The notes under the pieces: generated by a model | Told to the model about the DNA's origin: nothing | Databases searched by the model: none | Seen by the model: only the letters and a program-made list of their open reading frames with translations | Part shown: in pieces, positions 53,620-64,000 of the stretch | How positions within the stretch are numbered: the stretch's first letter is position 1 | Layout: each line of letters begins with the position of its first letter | Position numbers and translations under genes: made by a program | DNA from: Dysosmobacter sp. Marseille-Q4140 | Lineage (GTDB): Bacteria; Bacillota; Clostridia; Oscillospirales; Oscillospiraceae | Length of the DNA stretch: 64,000 nucleotides | Assembly: GCA_018228705.1 (NCBI GenBank) | Contig: CP073694.1 | Span: forward strand, 2,170,001-2,234,000 | Direction: 5' to 3'

Positions 53620-54843
53620 ATGTATGATTTTGACGAGATCATCGACCGCCGCCACACCAATGCCCTGAATACCGACGGCTTCCGGGACTACATCTTCCAC
53701 GCCGACGACTCCATGACCTTCCCCTACAAGGACGAGGAGTTCATCCGCATGTGGGTGGCCGACATGGAGTTCGCCACTCCGGACGTGGTGATCGACGGCA
53801 TCCGCCGCCGTCTGGACCGGCGGATCTTCGGCTACACCCGGGTGTTTGAGGACGCCTATTACCAGGCATTCGCCGCCTGGTGCCGCCGCCGCTACGGCTG
53901 GGACTTCCCCAGGGAGCAGCTGGTCATGTCCAACGGCATCATCCCGGCGCTGTATGAGCTGGTGGAGTACATCAGCGCGCCGGACGAGCAGGTGCTGTTC
54001 CTGACGCCCTCCTACGCCTATTTCAAGTACGCTGCCGACCACAACCACCGCAGCTGCGTGTGCTGCGACCTGGTCCGGGCAGAGGACGGCAGTTATGCCG
54101 TGGACTTTGACGATCTGGAGCGAAAGGCCGCGGATCCCAGGACCACGCTGTTCATCTTCTGCAATCCCCACAACCCCACCGGCCGGGTCTGGCGGCGGGA
54201 GGAGCTGGAGCGGATCGCCGCCATCGCGGAGCGGTACGGCCTGTGGGTGATCTCCGACGAGATCCACTGCGACCTGACCCGGTCCCACCTGACCCACACG
54301 CCCATGGGCAAGGTCATGGCCGACTACGGGCGGCTCGTCACCTGTATGGCCCCCAGCAAGACCTTCAACATGGCGGGCCTCATGATCTCCAACGTCCTCA
54401 TCCGGGACGAGGGCCTCCGGGCCAAGTGGCTCAGCCGCCACTACAACTTTGACAACCCCCTCAGCATCGCCGCCGCCCAGGCGGCCTACGAGGAGGGGGA
54501 GCCCTGGCTGAAGGAACTCCAGGCCTATCTGGACGAAAACTTCGTCTTCACCGGGAAGTACCTGGCGGAGCACCTGCCCCGGGCCGGATACCGGATCTCC
54601 GAGGCCACGTATCTGGCCTGGGTGGACCTGAGTGCGTACTTCCGGCCGGAGGAGTCCCTGACCATGTTCTTCGCCTACGAGGCGGGGGTGCTGCTGGAGG
54701 GCGGGAACATGTTCGTCCAGAACTCCGACTGCTTCATCCGGCTGAACCTGGCCTGCCCCCGCTCCATTCTGGAGGAGGGCCTGCGCCGCATCTGCGAGGC
54801 GGTCAACACCAGGCACCGGGAGCCGTACCTGCGCAAGGCATGA
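53620..54843 (+). CDS. MalY/PatB-type PLP aminotransferase or C-S lyase
   Basis: PLP enzyme of 407 residues of the MalY/PatB group, which cleave cystathionine or cysteine conjugates. Typical sequences are MWVADMEF (near 43), NPHNPTGRVW (near 183), SDEIHCDL (near 212) and the PLP Lys in APSKTFNMAGL (near 246). GGGAGGGACC precedes the ATG. It has its own promoter and terminator. A beta C-S lyase is more likely than an aminotransferase for this group. Confidence 0.88.
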   Translation: MYDFDEIIDRRHTNALNTDGFRDYIFHADDSMTFPYKDEEFIRMWVADMEFATPDVVIDGIRRRLDRRIFGYTRVFEDAYYQAFAAWCRRRYGWDFPREQLVMSNGIIPALYELVEYISAPDEQVLFLTPSYAYFKYAADHNHRSCVCCDLVRAEDGSYAVDFDDLERKAADPRTTLFIFCNPHNPTGRVWRREELERIAAIAERYGLWVISDEIHCDLTRSHLTHTPMGKVMADYGRLVTCMAPSKTFNMAGLMISNVLIRDEGLRAKWLSRHYNFDNPLSIAAAQAAYEEGEPWLKELQAYLDENFVFTGKYLAEHLPRAGYRISEATYLAWVDLSAYFRPEESLTMFFAYEAGVLLEGGNMFVQNSDCFIRLNLACPRSILEEGLRRICEAVNTRHREPYLRKA

Positions 54844-54869
54844 GCGGTTCCGGCCGTCATATTACGGAA

Positions 54870-54906
54870 CAAGGCCCGGCGCCCCACAATGGGGCGCCGG
54901 GCCTTG
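54870..54906 (+). terminator. Terminator of the malY-type gene
   Basis: A 17-bp near-perfect stem (54870-54886 with 54890-54906) with a 3-nt loop, followed by CTGTCTGG; the T run is poor. Confidence 0.6.
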
Positions 54907-54916
54907 CTGTCTGGTC

Positions 54917-54952
54917 AAAAAATTCCCCGCAGGCCATTGGCCTGCGGGGAAT
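54917..54952 (-). terminator. Terminator of groEL
   Basis: A 15-bp stem (54922-54936 with 54938-54952) followed on the minus strand by TTTTTTGACC. Confidence 0.8.
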
Positions 54953-54965
54953 GGAAAGTACTTGC

Positions 54966-56621
<1,656 letters not shown>

Positions 56622-56677
56622 TTACGTTTTACAGCGGCCCCCGGAAGAGGGCCAGGGGCAACCTCCGGTTTCCCCGG

Positions 56678-56836
56678 TTGATTTGCCGGAGGCAAATCAA
56701 GAAAATGAGATCATTTTCGCCGGGGCGTGTACCTGGCGAAAATACCCCGACCCGCGCGTCCGGGGGACGCGCACACCAGTGACCGACGTCACTGGTGAGG
56801 GGGGATTTAAAGGGGGGACGCAGTCCCCTCTTTAAG
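56678..56836 (-). repeat. Hairpin cluster between groES and groEL
   Basis: Inverted repeats in close order: 56678-56700 (10-bp stem), 56701-56718 (8 bp), an alternative 56713-56743 (9 bp), 56754-56772 (8 bp), 56774-56797 (10 bp) and 56807-56835 (about 12 bp with a G-T). No T run makes a clear terminator. The cluster could act as an mRNA processing or stability element within the operon. Confidence 0.7.
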
Positions 56837-56844
56837 ACCGAAGG

Positions 56845-57159
<315 letters not shown>

Positions 57160-57176
57160 TTAAACGAAATTCAGCG

Positions 57177-57203
57177 TTAGCACTCAACTCTCTCGAGTGC
57201 TAA
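57177..57203. promoter_or_regulatory. CIRCE element
   Basis: TTAGCACTC-N9-GAGTGCTAA, an exact match to the HrcA operator; the inverted repeat extends another four bases each side (AGCG/CGCT). Confidence 0.97.
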
Positions 57204-57210
57204 CGCTGTT

Positions 57211-57239
57211 ATCATAGTACAGTCTATCCGGTTTGTAAA
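57211..57239 (-). promoter_or_regulatory. groESL promoter
   Basis: Minus strand TTTACA (57234-57239), 17 nt, TATGAT (57211-57216), directly before CIRCE, which thus covers the transcription start. Confidence 0.8.
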
Positions 57240-57291
57240 GGGGAAAATTCACAAAAGTTATGAAGAATTTGTAAATCCTCCCAAAGGAGGC

Positions 57292-58218
57292 TCACCGGGC
57301 GGTGGCGTTGGGATCGCAGCCCTTGGGGCCGAAGAAGTTCAGCCGTTTGTCCGCCAGGCGCATGGTCACCTCCCGGGACCGGAAGCACTCCCCGTCCAGG
57401 CACGTGACGATGTCCGCTCCGGGGGACAGGATGCGCACCTCCCGGGCGTCGGAGATCCGGGCCAGCCGGGGCAGCCGGTCGGCGTTTCCGGCGGAGTAGG
57501 CCCCGAAGAGCCGGGCAAAGGTGGCGCGGCTGACGCTGCGGACCAAAATGGTGTGGAGCTTGCCGTCGTCCATCCGGGCAACGGGGACGGGGGTGGAACC
57601 GCCGCCGTAGTACCGGCCGTTGCACATGGAGATCAGGGCGTAGTCCCCCTCCAGCCGCTCCTGGTCCAGAAAGACCGTCCAGCGGTGGCCGAGCCGGCGG
57701 AACAGGAAGTTCACCGCCACGGAAACCAGGTAGCTGCCCCGGCCGCTGAGCAGGGGGGAGGACCCCAGCTGGTGGACGCTCTCGGCCACCTGGGCGTCGA
57801 TGCCGTTGCAGGCGATGGTCAGGCAGTACCGGCCGTTGCAGTCGATGAGGTCCAGGGGAAACTGGTCCCCGTCCCAGAGGTTTTCCGCGTCGGCGAACTT
57901 GGTCATGTTGGCGCCGAAGTTCTTGAGAAAGTCGTTACCGGTGCCGGCGGGGATGCAGGTCATGGCGGCGTTGGAAAAGCCCGCCAGGCCGTTGGCAACC
58001 TCGTGGATGGTGCCGTCGCCGCCGCAGGCATAAAAGCGCAGGGGCTCCCCGCTCTCCGCCAGACGGCGGGCCATCTCCGTTGCGCCGCCGGGCCGGTCCG
58101 TCAGCAGGCACTGGCACTCCAGGCCGTGGGCTGTCCGCAGCCGGTCCGCCATGGCGTAGATCCGGGTGGTCTGGTCGCGTTTTCCGGCGGCGGGGTTGAT
58201 GATGAAGATGTGGCGCAT
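57292..58218 (-). CDS. Diacylglycerol kinase family lipid kinase (YegS/BmrU type)
   Basis: Lipid kinase of 308 residues. The start IINPAAGKR and the ATP-site motif GGDGTIHEVANGL (near 68) plus IPAGTGNDF (near 93) are diagnostic of the DagK family. The ATG at 58218 follows AAAGGTGGTG; the longer frame to 58251 is not supported. It phosphorylates diacylglycerol or a similar lipid at the membrane. Confidence 0.9.
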   Translation of the reverse strand: MRHIFIINPAAGKRDQTTRIYAMADRLRTAHGLECQCLLTDRPGGATEMARRLAESGEPLRFYACGGDGTIHEVANGLAGFSNAAMTCIPAGTGNDFLKNFGANMTKFADAENLWDGDQFPLDLIDCNGRYCLTIACNGIDAQVAESVHQLGSSPLLSGRGSYLVSVAVNFLFRRLGHRWTVFLDQERLEGDYALISMCNGRYYGGGSTPVPVARMDDGKLHTILVRSVSRATFARLFGAYSAGNADRLPRLARISDAREVRILSPGADIVTCLDGECFRSREVTMRLADKRLNFFGPKGCDPNATAR

Positions 58219-58287
58219 GGATACACCACCTTTTTTCAGGTTAGGAGTCATGCGTGGAGAGAACGTCCCTCTCTGCCTGTTTCGCGG

Positions 58288-59397
58288 TTATTTGCCGTAC
58301 ATGAACAGGTCGCACTTGATCATGCCGTTGTAGAGCTTGCGCTTCTTGTCCGCGGCGCGGCCAAAGCACTGCTCGAACTCCGTGTGGGACGAGAGGATCA
58401 GGATGCGCCATTTGGGCGGCATCTGGGCCATGGACCGGCCGAACGCCCGGTACAGCTCCCCGGCCTCCTGCTTTTCCAGCAGCCGCTCGCCGTAGGGCGG
58501 GTTGGTCACCAGCTGGCCGTATTCGCTGTCGCGGTGGAATTTGGCGGCGTCGGCCACCTCAAAGCGGATGCAGTCGTCCACCCCGGCCAGGGCCGCGTTG
58601 TGGCCAGACAGCTCCACCGCCGCCGGGTCGATGTCCCCGCCCCAGATGTCGTAGGTGCCGTGGAACTCCTTGTCCTGAGCCTCGTCGGCGGCGTCCATCC
58701 AGAGCCTGCTGTCCATGTTCTTCCACTTCTGGGCGGCGAAGCGCCGGTCCAGGCCCGGGGCCCGGTTCTTGGCAATCAGCGCCGCCTCGATGGGGATGGT
58801 GCCGCTTCCGCAGAAGGGGTCGCAGAAGGGGTCCTTCCCCCGGTAGCGGGACAGCAGCACCAGCGCCGCCGCCAGGGTCTCCCGCAGGGGCGCGCCCATG
58901 TTCCTGGCCCGGTAGCCCCGCTTGTACAGCCCCTCGCCGGAGGTGTCCAGATACAGCGTGGCGGTGTCCTTGATGATGGAGAACTGGATCTGATAGCGGC
59001 TGCCGGTCTCCGGCAGGGTCTCCAGCCCGTAGGCGCCGCCCAGCCGCCTGGCGGCGGCCTTCTTCACGATGGCCTGGCAGGCGGGCACCGAGTGGAGAGT
59101 GGAGTTCAGGGAGTAGCCCTTCACTGGGAACTCCCCGTCCCGGGGGATGAAGTCCTCCCAGGGCAGGGCGGCCGTCCCCTGGAACAGCGCCTCGAAGTCC
59201 GGGGCCGGGAAGGACCCCAGCTCCATCAGCACCCGCGCGCCGCAGCGCAGGCCGATGTTCAGCCGGGCGATGTCGGCCATGGTGCCGGTGCAGTGGACCC
59301 GGCCGTTCTCCGCCCGGACCTCCGCAAGGCCCATCCGCCGCATTTCCTCCGCCACCAGGCTCTCCAGCCCCAAAAGACACGGGACCGTCAACGTCAT
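58288..59397 (-). CDS. THUMP-domain 23S rRNA methyltransferase (RlmL/YpsC-like)
   Basis: Class I SAM RNA methyltransferase of 369 residues: an N-terminal ferredoxin-like/THUMP region (1-155), then the Rossmann domain with DPFCGSGTIPIEAAL (near 192) and the N6-adenine/N2-guanine motif NPPYGERL (near 300). It most likely makes m2G in 23S rRNA. AAGGAGGCGGGCGCC precedes the ATG. Confidence 0.88.
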   Translation of the reverse strand: MTLTVPCLLGLESLVAEEMRRMGLAEVRAENGRVHCTGTMADIARLNIGLRCGARVLMELGSFPAPDFEALFQGTAALPWEDFIPRDGEFPVKGYSLNSTLHSVPACQAIVKKAAARRLGGAYGLETLPETGSRYQIQFSIIKDTATLYLDTSGEGLYKRGYRARNMGAPLRETLAAALVLLSRYRGKDPFCDPFCGSGTIPIEAALIAKNRAPGLDRRFAAQKWKNMDSRLWMDAADEAQDKEFHGTYDIWGGDIDPAAVELSGHNAALAGVDDCIRFEVADAAKFHRDSEYGQLVTNPPYGERLLEKQEAGELYRAFGRSMAQMPPKWRILILSSHTEFEQCFGRAADKKRKLYNGMIKCDLFMYGK

Positions 59398-59589
59398 GGC
59401 GCCCGCCTCCTTCCTAAAGAAACGATTTCATATAGGAGCAGTATAGCAGGAAAAACGCCCCGGCGCAATGCACATATGATCGACCAGGGATTGTTACCAA
59501 AATGAAATAGCTTTTGCGGCGGCGCTGTGGTACACTGTTGCCAAACACAAGGATTGCCCGCGGACCGCGGGACGAGAGGAGGCGTTTTT

Positions 59590-60066
59590 TTGAGCGGATT
59601 TTTGCAGAGTATTGACCTGCCGGTGTGGCTGTGGCTGATCGCGCTGGTGGTGTTCGCGGTGGTGGAGGCCGCCACGGCGGGACTGGTGTGCATCTGGTTC
59701 GCCGTGGGCGCCCTGGCGGCGCTGCTGGCGGGCCTGTTCGGCGCCGGCATCCTGGTGCAGGTGGTGGTGTTTGCCGTGGTGTCCGCCGCGGCCCTGGCTG
59801 CCACCCGGCCCCTGGTGCGGCGCATGACCGCCGGAAAGGCCGTGGCCACCAACGCCGACCGTGTGCTGGGCGCCGCCGCCAAGGTGACGGAGACCATCGA
59901 CAATGAAAACTCCCGGGGCGCCGTCTATGTGGACGGCAAGACCTGGACCGCCCGCAGCGCCGACGGCAGCGTGATCCATGCCGGAGAGCGGGTGGAGGTA
60001 ACGGCCATGGAGGGCGTGAAGCTCTTTGTGAAATTATGTGAAAAGACGGAGGGTGCGAAGGTATGA
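59590..60066 (+). CDS. NfeD-like membrane protein
   Basis: Short NfeD-family protein of 158 residues: two to three membrane segments (about 10-75) and a C-terminal OB-fold domain (about 85-155). The start is TTG at 59590, after GAGAGGAGGCG; longer upstream frames lack such a site. It overlaps the SPFH gene by four bases, the normal NfeD-stomatin pair, acting in membrane-domain quality control. Confidence 0.85.
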   Translation: MSGFLQSIDLPVWLWLIALVVFAVVEAATAGLVCIWFAVGALAALLAGLFGAGILVQVVVFAVVSAAALAATRPLVRRMTAGKAVATNADRVLGAAAKVTETIDNENSRGAVYVDGKTWTARSADGSVIHAGERVEVTAMEGVKLFVKLCEKTEGAKV

Positions 60067-61019
60067 ACATGGGAAATCTCATCAGCGTCGCGGTAGTCGT
60101 GATCCTGGTGCTGCTGGTGCTGGTGCTGCTGATCAGCAACATCCACATCGTCCAGCAGTCCCGGGCCTATGTGGTGGAGCGCCTGGGTGCCTTCCACACA
60201 GTGTGGAACGTGGGCCTTCACTTCAAGGTGCCCTTTATCATGCGGGTGGCCAAGAAGGTGTCCTTGAAGGAACAGGTGGCGGACTTTGCTCCCCAGCCGG
60301 TCATCACCAAGGACAACGTCACCATGCAGATCGACACCGTCATCTACTTCCAGATCACGGACCCCAAGCTGTATACCTACGGCGTGGAGCACCCCATGAA
60401 CGCCATTGAGAACCTGACCGCCACCACCCTGCGCAACATCATCGGCGACATGGAGCTGGACCAGTCCCTGACCAGCCGCGACACCATCAACACCCGGATG
60501 CGGGCCATCCTGGACGAGGCCACGGACCCCTGGGGCATCAAGGTCAACCGGGTGGAGCTGAAGAACATCATCCCGCCCAAGGAGATCCAGAACGCCATGG
60601 AGAAGCAGATGAAGGCGGAGCGGGAGCGCCGCGAGTCCATCCTCCAGGCTGAGGGCACCAAGCAGTCCCAGATCCTGGTGGCCGAGGGTGAAAAGCAGTC
60701 CGCCATTTTGAAGGCCGACGCCGCCAAGCAGGCCGCCATCCTGAAGGCCCAGGGCGAGAAGGAGGCCCGCATCATGGCCGCCGAGGCCGAGGCCCAGGCC
60801 ATCATGCAGGTCCAGCAGGCCCTGGCCGACTCCCTGAAGCTGCTGAACGAGGCCGCCCCCAACAATCAGGTAGTCAAGCTGAAAGCCCTGGAGACCATGC
60901 AGAAGATGGCCGACGGCAAGGCCACCAAGATCATCATTCCCAGCGAGCTCCAGGGACTGGCGGGCCTTGCCGCCAGCGCCAAGGCCGTGTTTGAAAGCGA
61001 GGAGCCCAAGGCACAGTGA
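60063..61019 (+). CDS. SPFH/band 7 (stomatin-like) protein
   Basis: Membrane-anchored protein of 318 residues: an N-terminal hydrophobic segment (about 5-28), the SPFH domain (30-200, VVERLGAFHTVWNVGLHF) and a long charged/Ala helix (200-285) that makes oligomers. Forms membrane microdomains with the NfeD partner encoded just before. Confidence 0.93.
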   Translation: MNMGNLISVAVVVILVLLVLVLLISNIHIVQQSRAYVVERLGAFHTVWNVGLHFKVPFIMRVAKKVSLKEQVADFAPQPVITKDNVTMQIDTVIYFQITDPKLYTYGVEHPMNAIENLTATTLRNIIGDMELDQSLTSRDTINTRMRAILDEATDPWGIKVNRVELKNIIPPKEIQNAMEKQMKAERERRESILQAEGTKQSQILVAEGEKQSAILKADAAKQAAILKAQGEKEARIMAAEAEAQAIMQVQQALADSLKLLNEAAPNNQVVKLKALETMQKMADGKATKIIIPSELQGLAGLAASAKAVFESEEPKAQ

Positions 61020-61033
61020 ATCCATCCGGCAGC

Positions 61034-61066
61034 AAAGGGCCGCCCCATGCGGGGCGGCCTTTTTTT
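61034..61066 (+). terminator. Terminator after the SPFH gene
   Basis: A 9-bp GC stem extended by A-T pairs (61034-61046 with 61051-61063) and loop ATGC, followed by TTTTTTTG. Confidence 0.9.
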
Positions 61067-61221
61067 GCAGACCTCGTGAGGCGGCATAGGGGAATTGTTC
61101 ACAGTTGGTTCATGAAAGAAAAAAAGGGGCAGGCTATGATGAGGCAAATCCGCCGGCGCGTCCAGTGCACCGGCGGCGAAAAAACACGCCCGGCGGGGCG
61201 GGTTCGGAGAGGAGATCAGCC

Positions 61222-62040
61222 ATGAAAAGACAGGGAACACGGCGGGCGGCGCTGGTGATGACGGCGCTGCTGCTGGCTTCGGCGGCCTTCTGGAGCGCCG
61301 CCCTGCGCCAGGCGCCGGTGCCGGCAAAATACGCCCTGCCGGTCCTGATGTACCATCATCTGGTGGCGGACGGGGAACCTTGCAACGATGTGACCGTCAC
61401 CGCGGGCCGCATGGAGGAGGATCTCAAGTGGCTCCGGGACAACGGATATCACACAGTGCTGCCGCGGGAACTGGCCGATGGGGAGGACCCGCCGAAAAAG
61501 GCGGTGCTGCTGACCTTTGACGACGGCTACCGCAGCAACTATCAGCTGCTTTACCCGCTGTTGGAAAAATACCGGATGAAGGCTGTGATTTCCATTATCA
61601 CCTGCATGCCGGACCTGCCTGCCGACAATTTCCTCTCCTGGGACATGTGCCGGGAGATGACCGATTCCGGCCTGGTGGAGATCGGCTCCCATACCAATCA
61701 CCTGCACAATTTGGGAGACCGGGGCGGCTGCTTCGACCCGGACGGGATCAACGGCATCCAGCGGGACCCGGCGGAGAGCGACGAAGAGTTCCGCGCCCGG
61801 GTCCTGGATGATATCCAGAAAAGCTACGACCGCATTACCTGGGAGGTGGGGCGGCCCTCCTTTTTCGCCTATCCCTTCGGCGTGGTCGAGCCGGAGGCGG
61901 AGGAGCTGGTTGCGGAACTCTTCCCGGTGACGGCGGTCACCCGCCCCGGTATCACAGATCTGCGGAAGGGAACCCGCCAGATGCTTCGGCTGACGGTGAC
62001 CATGGACACGCCGCTGGAGAAGCTGCTCAAGAGAACTTAA
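61222..62040 (+). CDS. Polysaccharide deacetylase (NodB domain)
   Basis: Protein of 272 residues with an N-terminal signal/anchor (about 8-30) and a NodB domain: LPVLMYHHL, the metal-site TFDDGYRSN (near 98) and SHTNHLH (near 158). It probably deacetylates peptidoglycan or another surface glycan outside the membrane. GGAGATCAGCC precedes the ATG at 61222; a longer frame upstream is not supported. Confidence 0.87.
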   Translation: MKRQGTRRAALVMTALLLASAAFWSAALRQAPVPAKYALPVLMYHHLVADGEPCNDVTVTAGRMEEDLKWLRDNGYHTVLPRELADGEDPPKKAVLLTFDDGYRSNYQLLYPLLEKYRMKAVISIITCMPDLPADNFLSWDMCREMTDSGLVEIGSHTNHLHNLGDRGGCFDPDGINGIQRDPAESDEEFRARVLDDIQKSYDRITWEVGRPSFFAYPFGVVEPEAEELVAELFPVTAVTRPGITDLRKGTRQMLRLTVTMDTPLEKLLKRT

Positions 62041-62082
62041 CCCCAGGTTAAGAAATGCCCGCAGGGGTTGAACAGCCGTCGG

Positions 62083-62111
62083 TTGCCGGGGGCGCTTGGG
62101 CCTGCTATGAT
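62083..62111 (+). promoter_or_regulatory. Promoter of the XRE gene
   Basis: TTGCCG (62083-62088), 17 nt, TATGAT (62106-62111), 29 bases before the start at 62141. Confidence 0.6.
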
Positions 62112-62140
62112 GGAGCCATCCGGAAGAGGAGGGCTACCGC

Positions 62141-63196
62141 ATGAAGATTCACCAGATCATCCGTACCCGGCGGCAGGCCCTGGGCCTGACCCAGGAGTAG
62201 CTGGCGGGAAAGCTGGGGGTGTCGGCCCCGGCGGTCAACAAGTGGGAGCGGGGCAATTCTTACCCTGATATCACGCTGCTGCCGGTACTGGCCCGGACCC
62301 TGGGAGTGGATCTCAACACCCTGCTGTCCTTTCAGGAGGATCTGACGGAGCGGGAGATCGGAGAATTTCTGTGCCGCCTCCACCAGGAGGGGCGGCAGCG
62401 GGGCTGCGCCGCCTTTGCCCTGGCGGAGGAAAAGCTCCGGGAATTTCCCGGCAGCGACCGCCTGGCGTACAGCGCAGCCGGGCTGCTGGCGGGCATTCTG
62501 GCCCTGTACCCCGGCGGGGACGAGGCGGAGCGGACCGTCTGGCAGGGGAAGATCGACGCCCTCTATGACCGCGTCCTCCACAGCGCCGACGCCCGGCTTC
62601 GGGAGTGGGCCGCTTACACGGCGGCCAACCGGTGCATGGGCCAGGGAGAGCTGGACCGGGCGGAGGAGCTGCTGAGCGGCCTGTCCGACACCCACCGGTC
62701 CAAGCGGGAGGCCCTGGCGTCCCTGCGGCGGAAACAGGGGCGGACGGAGGAGGGCTGGACACTGCTGGAGCGGGAGCTGTTCGACCGGGCCCACGCCATC
62801 GAGAGCATCCTGCTGACCATGGCGGACTGGGCCATGGCGGAGGGCGATCGGGACCGGGCCCAGGGGCTGACGGATACGGCGGAGCGGGCCGGAGCGGTGC
62901 TGGACCTGTCGGACTACGCGGTGGTGTCTGCGCCCTTTCAGCTGGCTGTGGCGGAGCGGGACGGCACTCGGGTCCTTGCCCTGCTGGAACGGCTCTTTTG
63001 CAGCCTGACGGCGCCCTGGGACCTGAGCGGGTCCCTGCTGTACCGCCACCTGAACACCAAGGAGGACGCCGGAGAGGGACGGGGCGCTCTGATCCCCTGC
63101 CTGCTGGAGCAGATCGAGGCGGACCCGGACTGCGCCTTTCTGAGGGAACTGCCGGAGTATGCCGGCCTGACGGCGCGCTGGCGGCCAAAGGCATGA
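62141..63196 (+). pseudogene. XRE-family regulator with an in-frame amber codon
   Basis: An ATG at 62141 with AGAGGAGGG upstream begins MKIHQIIRTRRQALGLTQE, a normal XRE HTH, but codon 20 is TAG (62198-62200). The frame then continues unbroken (LAGKLGVSAPAVNKWERG) to 63196, about 350 codons, with a helical TPR-like C-terminal part. One C-to-T change from CAG would do it. A GTG at 62219 could restart translation but would lose half the DNA-binding helices. Confidence 0.8.
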
Positions 63197-63197
63197 G

Positions 63198-63231
63198 AAA
63201 AGCGGAGGGACGAAAGTCCCTCCGCTTTTTT
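63198..63231 (+). terminator. Terminator after the XRE gene
   Basis: A perfect 14-bp stem (63198-63211 with 63216-63229) with a GAAA loop and TTTTT end. Confidence 0.9.
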
Positions 63232-63238
63232 GCCCGGC

Positions 63239-63538
63239 TCAAAAGACCCGGTCGCCGCTCTGGAAGCCCAGGCCCGGGTGGAAGTCGAACTTCACCGCGC
63301 CCACGGCCACCTGGGGCCCCACGGCCCGCTGGATGCGGGCGATGCCCTCGTTGCCGAACCCGGCGCACAGCTCGATGGCGGTGACGCCCGCGGCCGCCAG
63401 CTGCCGGGCGGCGGCTTCCGCCTCGTCATAATTGCGGCAGCCCACCACGTTGAGGTTCACGCTTCCGGTGGGGACCACGGCCCGGGTGTCCGGACCGGCG
63501 TCGCCCGCCAGAAAAAGAAACGCGGCCTCCAATGCCAT
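63239..63538 (-). CDS. DUF6506 family protein
   Basis: Small protein of 99 residues, full length for the DUF6506 family, with a VNLNVVGCRNYDEA region, AIELCAGFGNEG (near 60) and a C-terminal GAVKFDFHPG. It probably forms a small alpha/beta fold; function unknown. AAGGAGCTG precedes the ATG. It follows the RNase J gene on the same strand after a terminator. Confidence 0.8.
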   Translation of the reverse strand: MALEAAFLFLAGDAGPDTRAVVPTGSVNLNVVGCRNYDEAEAAARQLAAAGVTAIELCAGFGNEGIARIQRAVGPQVAVGAVKFDFHPGLGFQSGDRVF

Positions 63539-63583
63539 AACAAACAGCTCCTTTCGAAATTCGGATCGGTAAGCGGATGTACG

Positions 63584-63615
63584 GAAAAACCGGGGGCGCC
63601 GGAGGGCGCCCCCGG
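63584..63615 (-). terminator. Terminator of the RNase J gene
   Basis: An 11-bp GC stem (63590-63600 with 63605-63615), 4-nt loop, followed on the minus strand by GTTTTTCCG. Confidence 0.75.
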
Positions 63616-63628
63616 AGGGTGCGTTTGC

Positions 63629-64000
63629 TTACAGGCGGGTCACCACGGGGATGACCATAGGATTGCGCTTGGTAGTTTTGAAGAGGTAGCTGCTGACCGC
63701 GGACTTCACTGCGCCCTTGAGCTCCCCGTCGTCCCGGCTGCGCTTGCGGGTCACGCCCTCGGCGGCGTCCATGGCCACATTTTGCAGCTCCTTCATCAGG
63801 TCCCCGGACTCCTTGACATAGATGAAGCCCCGGGTGATGATCTCCGGCTGGCTCAGCAGCGCGCCGTCGTGGCTGGAGACGGGCATCACGACCACCACCA
63901 TGCCGTCCTCGGCCAGGCGCTTGCGGTCCCGCATGACCACGGCGCCCACGTCGCCCACGCCGGAGCCGTCCACATACACCTCGCCGGCGGGAACGGTGCC
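63629..64000 (-). CDS. rnj: Ribonuclease J, C-terminal part
   Basis: The last 123 codons of an RNase J-type metallo-beta-lactamase/beta-CASP ribonuclease, running off the window edge. GTVPAGE, YVDGSGVGDVG and PEIITRGFIYVKES are typical of its C-terminal region. The enzyme processes and degrades mRNA from the 5' end. The catalytic domain lies outside the window. Confidence 0.9.
   Translation of the reverse strand, partial: GTVPAGEVYVDGSGVGDVGAVVMRDRKRLAEDGMVVVVMPVSSHDGALLSQPEIITRGFIYVKESGDLMKELQNVAMDAAEGVTRKRSRDDGELKGAVKSAVSSYLFKTTKRNPMVIPVVTRL

Noticed and set aside
62141..63196. Pyrrolysine or programmed read-through at the TAG
   Set aside because: No supporting element or downstream stem is visible, and the codon is one base from the expected CAG.

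Overview
The window reads as chromosome from a GC-rich, low-redundancy Clostridia genome, most likely an Oscillospiraceae-type gut anaerobe (Flavonifractor/Lawsonibacter/Oscillibacter-like). This is inferred from strong AGGAGG ribosome binding sites, TTG/GTG starts, a CIRCE element before groES, a cre-like site, ferredoxin-dependent amino-acid fermentation enzymes and RNase J. No rRNA, intact tRNA, CRISPR array or transposase was found.

Positions 1-15,650: an amino-acid and nucleobase-derivative catabolic block. Tryptophanase is divergent from a PucR-type activator, followed by a CodB-like permease, a DUF917 protein and an Xaa-His dipeptidase. After a terminator comes a five-gene run (iorA, iorB, a CoA-transferase, an aminotransferase, gdhA) that together forms a plausible complete oxidative route from aromatic amino acids to arylacetates. 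The block lies between two diverged, same-direction ~370-bp non-coding repeats (about 328-698 and 15,034-15,405), each with a conserved hairpin, a 44-bp identical core and a tRNA-3'-end-like tail.

Positions 15,500-24,740: a frameshifted MATE exporter behind a leader with its own intrinsic terminator, then a TetR gene divergent from a three-gene unit: a small protein, an MMPL/RND exporter with a repetitive glycine/valine tail, and a 1145-residue secreted GLUG-repeat protein whose repeat domain is split by a ~420-residue helical insertion. This unit is the best candidate for an undescribed system.

Positions 24,900-31,620: a zinc uptake operon (small Cys/His membrane protein, znuA, znuC, znuB, OB-fold-like lipoprotein) with a clear promoter/operator. 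Divergent from it, a DtxR-box promoter now reads into a gene graveyard: a methyltransferase fused in mid-gene to the back half of an AtuA/DUF1446 gene, scraps of two more genes and a frameshifted GntP permease.

Positions 31,790-44,850: a TetR / coiled-coil / FtsH operon; a ferric-type ABC transporter with cre-like sites upstream and a dense hairpin array after its binding-protein gene; and a LacI-controlled operon (LacI, metallo-beta-lactamase-fold protein, TctC, TctB, TctA).

Positions 45,060-54,950: a LysR gene divergent from a GntP permease and a full acetoin/2-oxoacid dehydrogenase complex (E1 alpha, E1 beta, E2, lipoyl-E3) plus a 3-hydroxyisobutyrate-dehydrogenase-like enzyme, then a MalY-type lyase.

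Positions 54,960-64,000: housekeeping genes: groES-groEL with CIRCE and an unusual hairpin-rich spacer, a lipid kinase, an rRNA methyltransferase, NfeD plus an SPFH protein, a polysaccharide deacetylase, an XRE regulator interrupted by an amber codon, a DUF6506 protein and the 3' end of RNase J.
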